NCBI RefSeq assembly: GCF_009720745.1 | Contig: NZ_WNKX01000008.1 | Location: forward strand, 124,001 to 188,000 | Origin: Massilia eburnea | GTDB taxonomy: Bacteria > Pseudomonadota > Gammaproteobacteria > Burkholderiales > Burkholderiaceae_D | DNA: 64,000 nt | Direction of reading: 5' to 3' | In this document: piece by piece, positions 10,231 through 18,121 of the stretch | How positions within the stretch are numbered: position 1 is the stretch's first letter | Layout of the letters: each line of letters opens with the position of its first letter | The notes under the pieces: generated by a model | Told to the model about the DNA's origin: nothing | Databases searched by the model: none | What the model saw: the letters and a program-made list of their open reading frames with translations, nothing else | Position numbers and translations under genes: made by a program

Positions 10231-11256
10231 TTAGCGCAGCGCTTTTTCCACCACGGCTTTCATGGCGGGCATGGCGCAGCGCAGTGCCCCGTGGCCGCAG
10301 TCGGTGTCGAGGATGGTGGCTTCTTCCTTGCGCAGCCTGGCGAAGGTGATGCTTGGCGCGGGATTGACCAGGTGGTCTTGCGCGGCATTGATTGGATAAA
10401 CGTGTGCCTTGATGCGGGCTGCAGCGTCTTCTATCTTGCCGCCTTGGGCAATGTCGTGGCCGAGGATGGCGCGGATCTGCCAGAGGGAGTTGTTGGCGTC
10501 CGTGCCGTCTGGATCGGAGGCCATGCTCTCGCGGTAGAACTTCTCGAAGTCCTTTGGTGCGGTGCGTGCGCTGCGGTGTGCGGGACTGTCGAAGTTCATG
10601 GCGAACAGCAGGTTATACATCGGCAGGGGCGGATTCTTTGTGTATCGGCCGCCTGCATAGGCCGGCTCGTCGACCACGGACTTCTCGACGATGCGCAGGA
10701 ACAGCATGTCGGAAGACGTCAGTCGCGGCGTGCCAGCAATCGGGATGGCGACGTCCATGAAGCCTGGGTAGCTTGCCGCCCACTGGAACGTCTGCATGCC
10801 GCCCATCGAGTAGCCCATGACGGCGTGCAGGTGGTTGATGCCCAGTTTTTCCGTCAGCAGCTTGTGCTGGCTTTCCACCATGTCGCGCACGGAAAATTGC
10901 GGGAAGGCAGTGCCGGGCTGGGTCTTGCTGTTGGAGGGGGAGCAGGAAACGCCGTTGCCCAGCGCATCGACGACGATCACATACCATGGCGCGGGATCGA
11001 ACAAGGCGCCGCTTTGCAGCATGCCGATGGCGTCGCGGCTGGTGCCGGTGTGCCAGGTGGTGAACAGGATGGCGTTGGACTTGTCCGCATTCAGGGCGCC
11101 GATGGTGCGGTAGCCGATCGCGCAGTCGTTGATGGTGGCTTTGCTCTCAAGCTGCAGGTCGCCCATTTTGGCGAATTGCTGCTGCGGTGCGGCGCCGTAG
11201 GCGATGGACGCAATTGCGAGCGCACACAGGGTGGCGCTGAAACGGCGGGCAAACAT
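10231..11256 (-). CDS. secreted alpha/beta hydrolase, MetX (homoserine acetyltransferase) family
   Basis: The 341-residue product is an alpha/beta hydrolase of the homoserine O-acetyltransferase type: AIGYRTIG near the N-terminus, nucleophile elbow GYSMGG, and a C-terminal DCGHGA with the catalytic histidine. Unlike biosynthetic MetX it starts with an apparent signal peptide (MFARRF then a hydrophobic run ending AYGA). It would therefore act in the periplasm or outside the cell, probably as an esterase or acyltransferase of unknown substrate. The ATG at 11256 is preceded by GGAGGAGA; a longer upstream frame covers GST sequence and is not real. Confidence 0.82.
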   Translation of the reverse strand: MFARRFSATLCALAIASIAYGAAPQQQFAKMGDLQLESKATINDCAIGYRTIGALNADKSNAILFTTWHTGTSRDAIGMLQSGALFDPAPWYVIVVDALGNGVSCSPSNSKTQPGTAFPQFSVRDMVESQHKLLTEKLGINHLHAVMGYSMGGMQTFQWAASYPGFMDVAIPIAGTPRLTSSDMLFLRIVEKSVVDEPAYAGGRYTKNPPLPMYNLLFAMNFDSPAHRSARTAPKDFEKFYRESMASDPDGTDANNSLWQIRAILGHDIAQGGKIEDAAARIKAHVYPINAAQDHLVNPAPSITFARLRKEEATILDTDCGHGALRCAMPAMKAVVEKALR

Positions 11257-11357
11257 GTCTCCTCCTTCTCTTTTTGTTGATGCAAGAAGGATAACTCTTG
11301 CTGCGGCTTCTTGGCACGCCGGTGCGACGGGCTGCAGGAATCTGCGGCCAGGACGGC

Positions 11358-11978
11358 TTAGAAAGGCACTACGCCGGCCATTTTGTAGGGATGGCGCCAG
11401 CCGGGGAGGGCACGAATCCGCTCCAGCCAGGCACCCACGTGCGCCGGGTAGCCGACCTGGGCTTGCTCGGGCCAGAACATATAGCCGCAAGTTGAGAAGT
11501 CGGCGACGGTGGGCGCATCGCCAAGCAGGAAGCTGCGGCCGTCGGACAGCTCCTCGTTCAGGCGGGCGATATCGGCATCGAAGCGGGTGCGCATCCAATC
11601 GAGCACGCCGGGCGGGTAAGCTTGCCGGTCGAAGCGCTGGCCGAAGCGCAGATGGGGCAGGGAGGTGCCAATGCGGTTGGCTTCCCAGAACAGCCATTCG
11701 CGGCAGCGCGCCAAGCGTTCGGCTGTTTCGCCGCCGAAGGCTTTTGTGTGCTGTGCAAGGAATAGCAGGATAGCGTTGGATTGCACGTAGGGTTGCCCAT
11801 CGTGCACCAGCAGCGGGACTTCGCCGTATCTGGCGAGACTGCGAAAAGGTTCGGGACGCGCCGCGCGGTCGAGGCGCAAATCGACTTCTTCGTATTCGTA
11901 TGGCAGCGCCGCCACTTCCAGCATCAGCCGCACCTTGAAGGCGTGGCCCGATTCGGCGCTGCCGTACAGCTTGAACAT
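11358..11978 (-). CDS. glutathione S-transferase family protein
   Basis: The 206-residue cytoplasmic protein has an N-terminal thioredoxin-like domain ([18 protein letters not shown], then EVPLLVHDGQPYVQSNAIL with the glutathione-contacting Pro and Ser) and an all-alpha C-terminal domain with PTVADFSTCGYM. The substrate is unknown. Its ATG overlaps the lexA stop by one base (TGATG), so it is almost certainly transcribed from the lexA promoter and would be induced with lexA during the SOS response. That placement is unusual for a GST. Confidence 0.88.
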   Translation of the reverse strand: MFKLYGSAESGHAFKVRLMLEVAALPYEYEEVDLRLDRAARPEPFRSLARYGEVPLLVHDGQPYVQSNAILLFLAQHTKAFGGETAERLARCREWLFWEANRIGTSLPHLRFGQRFDRQAYPPGVLDWMRTRFDADIARLNEELSDGRSFLLGDAPTVADFSTCGYMFWPEQAQVGYPAHVGAWLERIRALPGWRHPYKMAGVVPF

Positions 11979-12667
11979 CAGTGCCAGGTCCGCATCAGGC
12001 CGACTGCCAGTCCTTCCAGGGCGAAGTCGTCTTCCGGGTTGACGGTGATGATGTTGAAGTCCGGGTTTTCCGGCAGGAGTTCGATCTTGCTGCCGGTCTT
12101 GCGGTAGGTCTTGACCGTGACGTCGTTGCCGATGCGGGCTACCACCACCTGGCCGTTACGGGCGCTGTCGGTCTTTTTCACCGCCAGCAGGTCGCCGTCC
12201 ATGATGCCGATGTCGCGCATCGATTCGCCGCGCACTTTCAGCAGGAAGTCAGGCTTGGCAGAGAACAGGTTGGGGTCGACGCTGTAGGTCGTTTCCAGGT
12301 TTTCCTGTGCCAGGATGGGCGAGCCGGCGGCCACACGGCCGATCAGGGGCAGGCTGACCAGTAAGCCTGCAGGGACGGCTGGCATGTCGTCGAATTCGAC
12401 TTTGGCGCGCGGAGCTGGACTTGGTTTTGCGGTGCCGGTTGCCGGGCCGCCGAAGTTGCCGGTCAGGCGGATGCCGCGCGAAGTGCCGGCGGTGATTTCA
12501 ATTGCGCCTTTGCGCTGCAGCGCCTTCAAGTGTTCTTCCGCTGCGTTGGCGGATTTGAAGCCGAGCTCTGCGGCGATTTCTGCGCGGGTCGGTGGAAAAC
12601 CCGTGTTTTCAATTGCATCCTTGATCAGGTCGAGGATCTGTTCTTGTCGTGCTGTGAGCTTGATCAT
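11978..12667 (-). CDS. lexA: SOS repressor LexA
   Basis: LexA represses DNA-damage genes and self-cleaves when RecA is activated. The 229-residue product has the winged-helix DNA-binding domain ([35 protein letters not shown]), a long linker (about residues 75-105), and the S24 peptidase domain. The cleavage site is AAGSPILA, the catalytic serine is in [11 protein letters not shown] and the lysine in [13 protein letters not shown] chose the ATG at 12667, which gives the canonical MIKLTARQ start; the longer upstream frame would run across the operator. Two SOS boxes lie directly upstream, showing autoregulation. Confidence 0.97.
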   Translation of the reverse strand: MIKLTARQEQILDLIKDAIENTGFPPTRAEIAAELGFKSANAAEEHLKALQRKGAIEITAGTSRGIRLTGNFGGPATGTAKPSPAPRAKVEFDDMPAVPAGLLVSLPLIGRVAAGSPILAQENLETTYSVDPNLFSAKPDFLLKVRGESMRDIGIMDGDLLAVKKTDSARNGQVVVARIGNDVTVKTYRKTGSKIELLPENPDFNIITVNPEDDFALEGLAVGLMRTWH

Positions 12668-12681
12668 GGCGCCATGGTGGA

Positions 12682-12714
12682 CTGTGATTATAGACAGTCT
12701 GTATTTTTGTACAG
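12682..12714 (-). promoter_or_regulatory. two tandem LexA (SOS) boxes
   Basis: Two perfect CTGT-N8-ACAG sites lie side by side: CTGTGATTATAGACAG (12682-12697) and CTGTATTTTTGTACAG (12699-12714), one base apart and 15 bp upstream of the lexA start. This is the classic gammaproteobacterial-type LexA motif and implies tight, possibly cooperative autorepression of lexA-GST. The + strand gene starting at 12798 could be affected as well. Confidence 0.92.
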
Positions 12715-12797
12715 TATGAAAGGAATTGCAAGCAAATTTGTTGCATCGACAGAAAATATTCGGCTTAATGTTGATTCGATAACCATTGGAGGTGCGG

Positions 12798-13241
12798 ATG
12801 GGACGGCTTGCTTTCTTGCTGGCGGCGGGGATTTCGCTTTTCGGTGCATTGATCCATTTTGCGGCGCCGCTGCTGGGGCCGGAGTGGTACGCCTTCCTCC
12901 AGGCCCCGCCCGGAGTGGTGGCGTCCGCCCGTGCAGGGACTTGGTTCGCGCCAGCCGGCGCGGCAGTCATCGGCGCGCTGATGTTCGTCTGCTGTCTGTA
13001 TGCGCTGGCAGGTGCAGGCCGTTTGCACTGGCTGCCGTTTGCGCAAATGGCGCAGGGCACCATCGCTGCGGTTTGCCTGCTGCGGGGATTGCTGGTTGTG
13101 CCTTACCTTTATAAGTTCCCAGAGCGCATGTGGACGTTTGACGTCATTGCTTCGCTTATCTGGGTCGCGGCTGGCATTGCTTTCATGGTTGGAATCATGA
13201 TTGCTTCTGTATCGTCAGATACGCAAGCCAGCAGCGTTTAA
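12798..13241 (+). CDS. small four-helix membrane protein, unknown function
   Basis: The 147-residue product has four hydrophobic segments (about residues 3-22, 48-68, 78-100 and 112-135) and little soluble sequence, so it is an inner-membrane protein. I do not recognise a specific family. The ATG at 12798 follows GGAGG at 12788; an alternative TTG at 12786 overlaps that site. It diverges from lexA across the SOS boxes, so DNA-damage control is possible. Its last 27 bp overlap the 3' end of the convergent Rpn-like gene. Confidence 0.75.
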   Translation: MGRLAFLLAAGISLFGALIHFAAPLLGPEWYAFLQAPPGVVASARAGTWFAPAGAAVIGALMFVCCLYALAGAGRLHWLPFAQMAQGTIAAVCLLRGLLVVPYLYKFPERMWTFDVIASLIWVAAGIAFMVGIMIASVSSDTQASSV

Positions 13242-14282
13242 AGCATTTTTGAGCGAGTCCGCATCAAACAAGGCGACAGCCAGCTGGTCGAGTTGCGCCG
13301 GATCCGCGCGCGCCAGGGCTTTCATTGCGCGGCCGGGTAGCCTGCCATACCGCGCTTCCAGCTGAAGCATGAGCGTGCGACGCTGACCCTGCATTGCGCC
13401 GAGCGCTTCTCCTTCAGCCCTGCCTTCAGTCCGGCCCTCAGCCAAGCCCTCCGCCAAGCCTTTAGCCAAGCCTTTAGCCAAGCCCTTCGCCAAGCCCTCA
13501 GCCCGACCTTCATCCTCGGCCCGCTTTTTGCAGCGTCGCAAAATTAGTTCGGGAATAATGTAATTGAGGCTGTTTTTGTCCTCTTTCTCATGCTCCAGGA
13601 TAAATTCTTCGATATCCATGATTAACCTCCTTCGCCAAGCCATTGGGAGCGGCAGCATCCAGTCTAAGACCTTTTGCAGTTCGATTAGTTCCTGGCCTGT
13701 GATGTGATTTTCGTGAAGCGACCACAACAAGCGGCGCTTCGTACGGTAGCGCACTTCGGGATGGCGGCGGGTAGCCAAGGCGATCACATGGCAAGCCAGT
13801 GCCAAGGTTGCCGGCTCCCTTGCATCGAGCAGCGTCTCCAGCCTGTCGCGGAAGTCCAGCAATTTGGCGATTGGGAAGCGGAAGGTGGTGCCGCAACCGT
13901 AAAGCAATTGCGAGGTGGAGTTCGGGCGCCAGGTAGGACTCGGATCGCCAAGGATTGCCAGGCTGAAGACCTGCATGCCGAAACGATCGCGCAGCCGGGC
14001 ATGGTAAAGCTCCATGCGTTCTGCGAAGCACGCTTGCCGGGTACATTGGATTTCAATGTGAATGCAGGCCTGCTGCCCGCTTTTAAGTGACACGATGGCA
14101 ACAAAATCAGGTTCACGTTCACCCGTCCGGCTGTCGGCTGCCAAGGGCGGCAGGTTCTTGTCGGGAATGCAATATCGGAGCGCCCAGTCGATCAAGGCGT
14201 AAATTTCCGGGAAAAGGTTCGCCAGCACAGCAGGCAGGCTGCGCAGCAGCAAGAGCTTCCAGGCGAGGTCAGGACGGTCCAT
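13215..14282 (-). CDS. Rpn-like PD-(D/E)XK nuclease / transposase-related protein
   Basis: The 355-residue product resembles the Rpn (recombination-promoting nuclease, YhgA-like/DUF4351) proteins. The N-terminal half carries a PD-(D/E)XK-like pattern: EPDFVAIVSLKSG then IHIEIQ (about residues 56-80). A helical middle follows, then a repetitive AEGLAKGLAKG stretch (about residues 260-295) encoded by 12 bp tandem repeats, and a C-terminal helical region with LEARYGRLP. Such proteins can promote RecA-independent recombination; activity here is inferred. The ATG is at 14282. Its 3' end overlaps the convergent membrane-protein gene by 27 bp. Confidence 0.8.
   Translation of the reverse strand: MDRPDLAWKLLLLRSLPAVLANLFPEIYALIDWALRYCIPDKNLPPLAADSRTGEREPDFVAIVSLKSGQQACIHIEIQCTRQACFAERMELYHARLRDRFGMQVFSLAILGDPSPTWRPNSTSQLLYGCGTTFRFPIAKLLDFRDRLETLLDAREPATLALACHVIALATRRHPEVRYRTKRRLLWSLHENHITGQELIELQKVLDWMLPLPMAWRRRLIMDIEEFILEHEKEDKNSLNYIIPELILRRCKKRAEDEGRAEGLAKGLAKGLAKGLAEGLAEGRTEGRAEGEALGAMQGQRRTLMLQLEARYGRLPGRAMKALARADPAQLDQLAVALFDADSLKNALNAAGLRI
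13442..13501. repeat. 12 bp tandem repeat within the Rpn-like gene
   Basis: Five head-to-tail 12 bp units of the form CCAAGCCYTYMG fill 13442-13501; two adjacent units (13454-13477) are identical. On the minus strand they encode repeated Gly-Leu-Ala-Lys/Glu tetrapeptides. Unit number is a multiple of three bases, so slippage would change repeat count without breaking the frame. Confidence 0.85.
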
Positions 14283-14334
14283 GGCCCAGCATGCCAGGCC
14301 CAGGGCAGGGCGTTTTGCGCGGCGTCAGTAAACC

Positions 14335-14363
14335 TTGAGCCGGGCGGCAAAGTCTGCTATGCT
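14335..14363 (+). promoter_or_regulatory. candidate sigma-70 promoter of the rpsF operon
   Basis: TTGAGC at 14335-14340, a 17 bp spacer and TATGCT at 14358-14363 fit a good housekeeping promoter. It lies about 75 bp upstream of rpsF, leaving a leader in which an S6/S18-binding structure could form; I could not establish one by eye. Confidence 0.6.
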
Positions 14364-14437
14364 TGCGGGCTTACCTCTTCCCACACCCGTCTTGACGCCG
14401 GGGTGGGCTATATTCACAGTCCTTAAGGGAGTTATTA

Positions 14438-14818
14438 ATGCGTCACTACGAAATCGTATTTATCGTCCATCCGGACCAGAGCGAGCAAGTGCCCGCGATG
14501 ATCGAACGTTACAAGACCAGCGTGACCTCGCGCGGCGGTAACGTGCACCGTGTTGAAGATTGGGGCCGCCGTCAAATGGCTTACTCGATCCAGAAACTGG
14601 CCAAGGCACACTACATCTGCATGAACATCGAGTGCGACAACGAAACTCTGGTCGAACTGGAAACTGCGTTCAAATTCAATGATGCCGTGCTGCGTCACCT
14701 GACCGTCAAGATGAAGAAAGCGGAAACCGCTCCTTCCCCGATGATGAAGTCGGTCCAGCGTGAAGACGCGGCCAAGAGCCATCGCGCCGAAGCCCCAGCA
14801 GCGCCTGCAGCGGCCTAA
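14438..14818 (+). CDS. rpsF: 30S ribosomal protein S6
   Basis: S6 binds the 16S rRNA central domain together with S18. The 126-residue product has the S6 fold signature: [18 protein letters not shown] at the start, [20 protein letters not shown] in the middle and [12 protein letters not shown]. An Ala/Glu-rich tail follows residue 100, as in other betaproteobacteria. AAGGGAG precedes the ATG. It is first in the conserved rpsF-priB-rpsR-rplI operon. Confidence 0.97.
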   Translation: MRHYEIVFIVHPDQSEQVPAMIERYKTSVTSRGGNVHRVEDWGRRQMAYSIQKLAKAHYICMNIECDNETLVELETAFKFNDAVLRHLTVKMKKAETAPSPMMKSVQREDAAKSHRAEAPAAPAAA

Positions 14819-14836
14819 TTCCTGACAGGAGACGGT

Positions 14837-15130
14837 CTGTACAACCAGCTCCGGGTGACCGCCCTGATCGCCGAACGGGATGAAATTCGTTACACCCCGG
14901 CCGGCCTGCCGATTGTGAATGCAAGCTTGCAGCACAGTTCGCAGCAGACAGAGGCAGGCATTGCCCGACTGACCGAGTTTGAGATCCCTGCCGTTGCGGC
15001 AGGCGAGTTGTCAAAACGATTCAGTCAGGCGCCCCTTGGAGGCTTGTACGAGTTCACCGGCTTCCTGGCCAAGAAGAACCGCAATAGCAGAACCCTGGTG
15101 TTTCACATCATTGATTTTCGTGCTGTTTAA
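14837..15130 (+). CDS. priB: primosomal replication protein N, likely CTG start
   Basis: PriB is a single-stranded-DNA-binding OB-fold protein that helps PriA restart stalled forks. The product has IRYTPAGLPIVNASLQHSSQQ, which matches the family core, and ends FLAKKNRNSRTLVFHIIDF. No ATG is available. The GTG at 14855 would remove part of the first beta strand (NQLRVTALIAE). A CTG at 14837, five bases after GGAG within CAGGAGA, restores it and gives 97 residues, close to the family length. I therefore favour the CTG, but only N-terminal evidence would settle it. Confidence 0.85.
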   Translation: MYNQLRVTALIAERDEIRYTPAGLPIVNASLQHSSQQTEAGIARLTEFEIPAVAAGELSKRFSQAPLGGLYEFTGFLAKKNRNSRTLVFHIIDFRAV

Positions 15131-15162
15131 GACAGCGCAATTTTTAAATACAGGAGCCTAAA

Positions 15163-15453
15163 ATGGCATTCGGTAAAAAGTTCGACAAAAACAAGCTCAA
15201 GCTGAAAGAAAAGCGCAAGCAACAAAACCCACTGTTCAAGCGCAAGAAGTTCTGCCGCTTCACCGCCGCTGGCGTTGAGCAAGTGGACTACAAAGACGTA
15301 GACACCCTGAAAGATTTCATCCAGGAAAACGGCAAGATCATGCCAGCACGCCTGACCGGTACCAAAGCGCACTACCAGCGCCAAGTCGACACCGCGATCA
15401 AGCGCGCCCGCTACCTGGCCCTGCTGCCATACACCGATCTGCACCACGCTTAA
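15163..15453 (+). CDS. rpsR: 30S ribosomal protein S18
   Basis: S18 pairs with S6 on the 30S platform. The 96-residue product has a lysine-rich N-terminal extension ([20 protein letters not shown]) before the conserved core [13 protein letters not shown], and the C-terminal [20 protein letters not shown]. The extension makes it longer than the ~75-residue E. coli protein. It lies 32 bp after priB in the normal operon order, with an AGGAG site before the ATG. Confidence 0.97.
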   Translation: MAFGKKFDKNKLKLKEKRKQQNPLFKRKKFCRFTAAGVEQVDYKDVDTLKDFIQENGKIMPARLTGTKAHYQRQVDTAIKRARYLALLPYTDLHHA

Positions 15454-15487
15454 TTAGCGATCAGATCAGAGATCCTGGAGAAATATT

Positions 15488-15940
15488 ATGCAAATCATCC
15501 TGCTGGAAAAAGTTGTTAACGTCGGCAACCTGGGCGACGTGGTGAAAGTGAAAGACGGCTACGCCCGTAACTTCCTGATCCCTCAGAAACTGGCTCGCCG
15601 CGCTACCGCCGCTGCCGTTGCTGAATTCGAAGCCAAGCGCGCTGAACTGGAAAAAGCTGCTGCCGCCAAGCTGGCTGCTGCTCAAGCCCAAGGCGAAAAG
15701 CTGGCCGGCATGACCGTGACCGTATCCCAGAAAGCCGGCGTTGACGGCCGTCTGTTCGGTTCCGTGACCAACTTCGACATCGCTGAAGCCCTGTCGAAAG
15801 CTGGCTTCGCAGTGGAAAAAGCTGCTGTGCGCCTGCCAACCGGTCCTCTGAAGACCACCGGCGAGTTCCCAGTGGCCGTTGCCCTGCACACCGACGTGGT
15901 AGTGGAAGTCACCGTTGCCGTCGTAGGCGAAGCTGCTTAA
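15488..15940 (+). CDS. rplI: 50S ribosomal protein L9
   Basis: L9 binds 23S rRNA at the base of the L1 stalk and helps maintain reading frame. The 150-residue product starts [19 protein letters not shown] and has [14 protein letters not shown], then the long alanine-rich connecting helix (about residues 40-75) and the C-terminal domain with [18 protein letters not shown] precedes the ATG. A strong terminator follows 20 bp after the stop, closing the rpsF operon. Confidence 0.97.
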   Translation: MQIILLEKVVNVGNLGDVVKVKDGYARNFLIPQKLARRATAAAVAEFEAKRAELEKAAAAKLAAAQAQGEKLAGMTVTVSQKAGVDGRLFGSVTNFDIAEALSKAGFAVEKAAVRLPTGPLKTTGEFPVAVALHTDVVVEVTVAVVGEAA

Positions 15941-15960
15941 TCAGCGTCGTATCTACATCA

Positions 15961-15990
15961 AAAAAGCCGGGTTCGCCCGGCTTTTTTTAT
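15961..15990 (+). terminator. rho-independent terminator after rplI
   Basis: Stem AGCCGGG / CCCGGCT around a TTCG tetraloop (15966-15983), preceded by six A and followed by seven T. It ends the rpsF-priB-rpsR-rplI transcript. The flanking A run means it could also act on the opposite strand. Confidence 0.93.
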
Positions 15991-16027
15991 TTTCCGGCGA
16001 TATTCCCGGCTTGCCGAAGCAGGTATA

Positions 16028-17428
16028 ATGCGCGCCATGAACGCCGCACCCCAGTCCGACCCACAAGTCGATTCTCTCCGCATCCCGCCGCACTCGATCG
16101 AGGCAGAGCAATCTGTCATCGGTGGTTTGTTGCGTGACAACGCGGCGTGGGACCGTATTGCGGACTTCATGAATGCGGAAGACTTCTACCGCTACGACCA
16201 CCGCATCATCTTCGAGCAGATGATCCGCCTGATTAACTCGGGCAAGCCGGCCGACGTGGTGACTGTGTTCGAAGCCCTGAGCATGCTGGGCAAGGCGGAC
16301 GAGGTGGGCGGCATGGCCTACCTGAACGCCATGGCGCAGAACACGCCGTCGGCGGCCAATATCCGCCGTTATGCGGAAATCGTGCGTGACCGCGGCGTGC
16401 TGCGCAAGCTGATCACCGTGGCCGACGAAGTGTCCGGCAACGCCTTCAGCCCGCAAGGCAAGGATGTCAAGCAGATCCTGGACGAGGCGGAAGCGAAGAT
16501 CTTCGCCATCGCCGAAGCGGGTTCGCGCGGCGCCGCCGGCTGGCTGCCGGTGCAGCCGCTGCTGACCCAGGTGGTGGAGCGTATCGACGAACTGTATTCG
16601 CGCGATTCCGGCTCCGAAATCACCGGCGTGCCGACCGGCTGGACCGACCTGGATAAGATGACATCGGGCCTGCAGCCGGGCGACATGGTGGTCGTGGCCG
16701 GCCGTCCGTCGATGGGCAAGACCGCCTTCTCGATGAACATCGCCGAAAACGTGGCGGTGGAGGCCGGCCTGCCGGTCGCCGTGTTCTCGATGGAGATGGG
16801 CGGCGTGCAGCTGGCCATGCGTATGCTTGGTTCTGTCGGCCTGCTGGACCAGCACCGCCTGCGTACCGGCAAACTGATCGACGAGGATTGGCCGCGCCTG
16901 ACGCACGCCATCCAGAAAATGAATGAAGCCCAGGTCTACATCGACGAGACCCCGGCACTGAACCCGATCGAGATGCGCGCCCGTGCGCGCCGCCTGGCCC
17001 GCCAATGCGGGAAACTGGGCCTGATCGTGGTCGACTACCTGCAGCTGATGCAGGGCAGCCAGCCGGGCGACAACCGCTCGGCCGAGATTTCCGAGATCTC
17101 GCGTTCCCTCAAGGGCCTGGCCAAGGAGCTGCATTGCCCCGTCATTGCACTCTCCCAGCTGAACCGATCGCTGGAACAACGTCCCAATAAACGTCCCGTC
17201 ATGTCCGACCTGCGCGAATCCGGCGCTATCGAGCAGGACGCGGACGTGATCATTTTCCTGTATCGCGACGAAGTCTATAACCCCGACTCGCCGGATAAAG
17301 GTACCGCCGAGATCATTATCGGCAAGCAGCGTAACGGTCCGATCGGCGCGGTGCGCCTGACCTGGATCGGTGCGTACACCAAGTTTGGCAATTACACCGG
17401 TAACCTGTCGATCTACCAAGGCGACTGA
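16028..17428 (+). CDS. dnaB: replicative DNA helicase
   Basis: DnaB is the hexameric 5'-3' helicase of the replication fork. The 466-residue product has the N-terminal primase-binding domain (PPHSIEAEQSVIGGLL) and the RecA-like C-terminal domain. That domain shows Walker A AGRPSMGKTAF, LIVVDYLQLMQG as Walker B region, LSQLNRSLEQR, and the arginine finger area SDLRESGAIEQDAD. No intein is present. The ATG at 16028 has a weak GCAGG site; the ATG at 16037 is equally possible. Separation from rplI by a terminator implies its own promoter, which I cannot place with confidence. Confidence 0.96.
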   Translation: MRAMNAAPQSDPQVDSLRIPPHSIEAEQSVIGGLLRDNAAWDRIADFMNAEDFYRYDHRIIFEQMIRLINSGKPADVVTVFEALSMLGKADEVGGMAYLNAMAQNTPSAANIRRYAEIVRDRGVLRKLITVADEVSGNAFSPQGKDVKQILDEAEAKIFAIAEAGSRGAAGWLPVQPLLTQVVERIDELYSRDSGSEITGVPTGWTDLDKMTSGLQPGDMVVVAGRPSMGKTAFSMNIAENVAVEAGLPVAVFSMEMGGVQLAMRMLGSVGLLDQHRLRTGKLIDEDWPRLTHAIQKMNEAQVYIDETPALNPIEMRARARRLARQCGKLGLIVVDYLQLMQGSQPGDNRSAEISEISRSLKGLAKELHCPVIALSQLNRSLEQRPNKRPVMSDLRESGAIEQDADVIIFLYRDEVYNPDSPDKGTAEIIIGKQRNGPIGAVRLTWIGAYTKFGNYTGNLSIYQGD

Positions 17429-17494
17429 TTACCAGGCAAGCCACGCTGGGTGGCTATGCTGCAGTACCAACGAATCAACCAACGGAGAACAAAA

Positions 17495-18121
17495 ATGTTT
17501 GGACGCTTGATGCCCTCGGAGGGCAAATTCTTTGACATGTTTAACCAGCACGCGGAACTGTGCGTGAAGGGCGCCAAAGAGATGCTGGGCCTGATGGCTA
17601 ACTTCGACGACCTCGAAAACCGCGTACACGCCATCGAAAGCATCGAAAAGCAGGCTGACAAGATCACCTACCAGGCGGTCGACCTGCTGCACAAGACCTT
17701 CATCACCCCGCTGGACCGCGACGACATCCACAAGCTGATCACCAAGATGGACGACATCCTGGACCTGATGGAAGACGGCGCCCAGACCGTGTCGCTGTAC
17801 GACCTGCACTCCGTGACCCCGGAAACCAAGCGCCTGGCCGAACTGGTGCTGGCTTGCTGCGAGAAGGTCAAGGAAGCCGTGGCCCTGCTGTCGAACATGA
17901 ACAACGCCTCCAAGATCGTCGGCATCTGCGAAGAGATCGACCGCCTGGAATCGGACGCCGACCACGTGATGCGCGCCGCCATGTCCAAGCTGTTCCGCGA
18001 CGAACCGGACGTGCGCAACCTGATCAAGATGAAGGCAATCTACGAGATCCTGGAAACCGTGACCGACCGTTGCGAAGACGTGGCCAACATCATCGAAGGC
18101 ATCATCGTCGAGAACGCATAA
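17495..18121 (+). CDS. DUF47 (PhoU-like) phosphate transport accessory protein
   Basis: The 208-residue all-helical protein belongs to the DUF47/PhoU-like family, which is usually encoded beside PiT phosphate transporters and probably modulates them in the cytoplasm. Typical segments are MLGLMANFDDLENRVHAIE, EKQADKITYQAVDLLHKTFITP and the closing ILETVTDRCEDVANIIEGI. The ATG at 17495 follows CGGAG; the upstream in-frame ATG at 17450 would add residues without family similarity. The downstream pit gene starts on the very next base after the stop. Confidence 0.92.
   Translation: MFGRLMPSEGKFFDMFNQHAELCVKGAKEMLGLMANFDDLENRVHAIESIEKQADKITYQAVDLLHKTFITPLDRDDIHKLITKMDDILDLMEDGAQTVSLYDLHSVTPETKRLAELVLACCEKVKEAVALLSNMNNASKIVGICEEIDRLESDADHVMRAAMSKLFRDEPDVRNLIKMKAIYEILETVTDRCEDVANIIEGIIVENA

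Noticed and set aside
13442..13501. CRISPR-like repeat array
   Set aside because: Units are only 12 bp with no spacers, and they lie in frame inside a coding gene.
16024..16029. TATAAT next to the dnaB start as a promoter -10
   Set aside because: No matching -35 at 16-18 bp, and the hexamer includes the candidate ATG at 16028; treated as coincidence.
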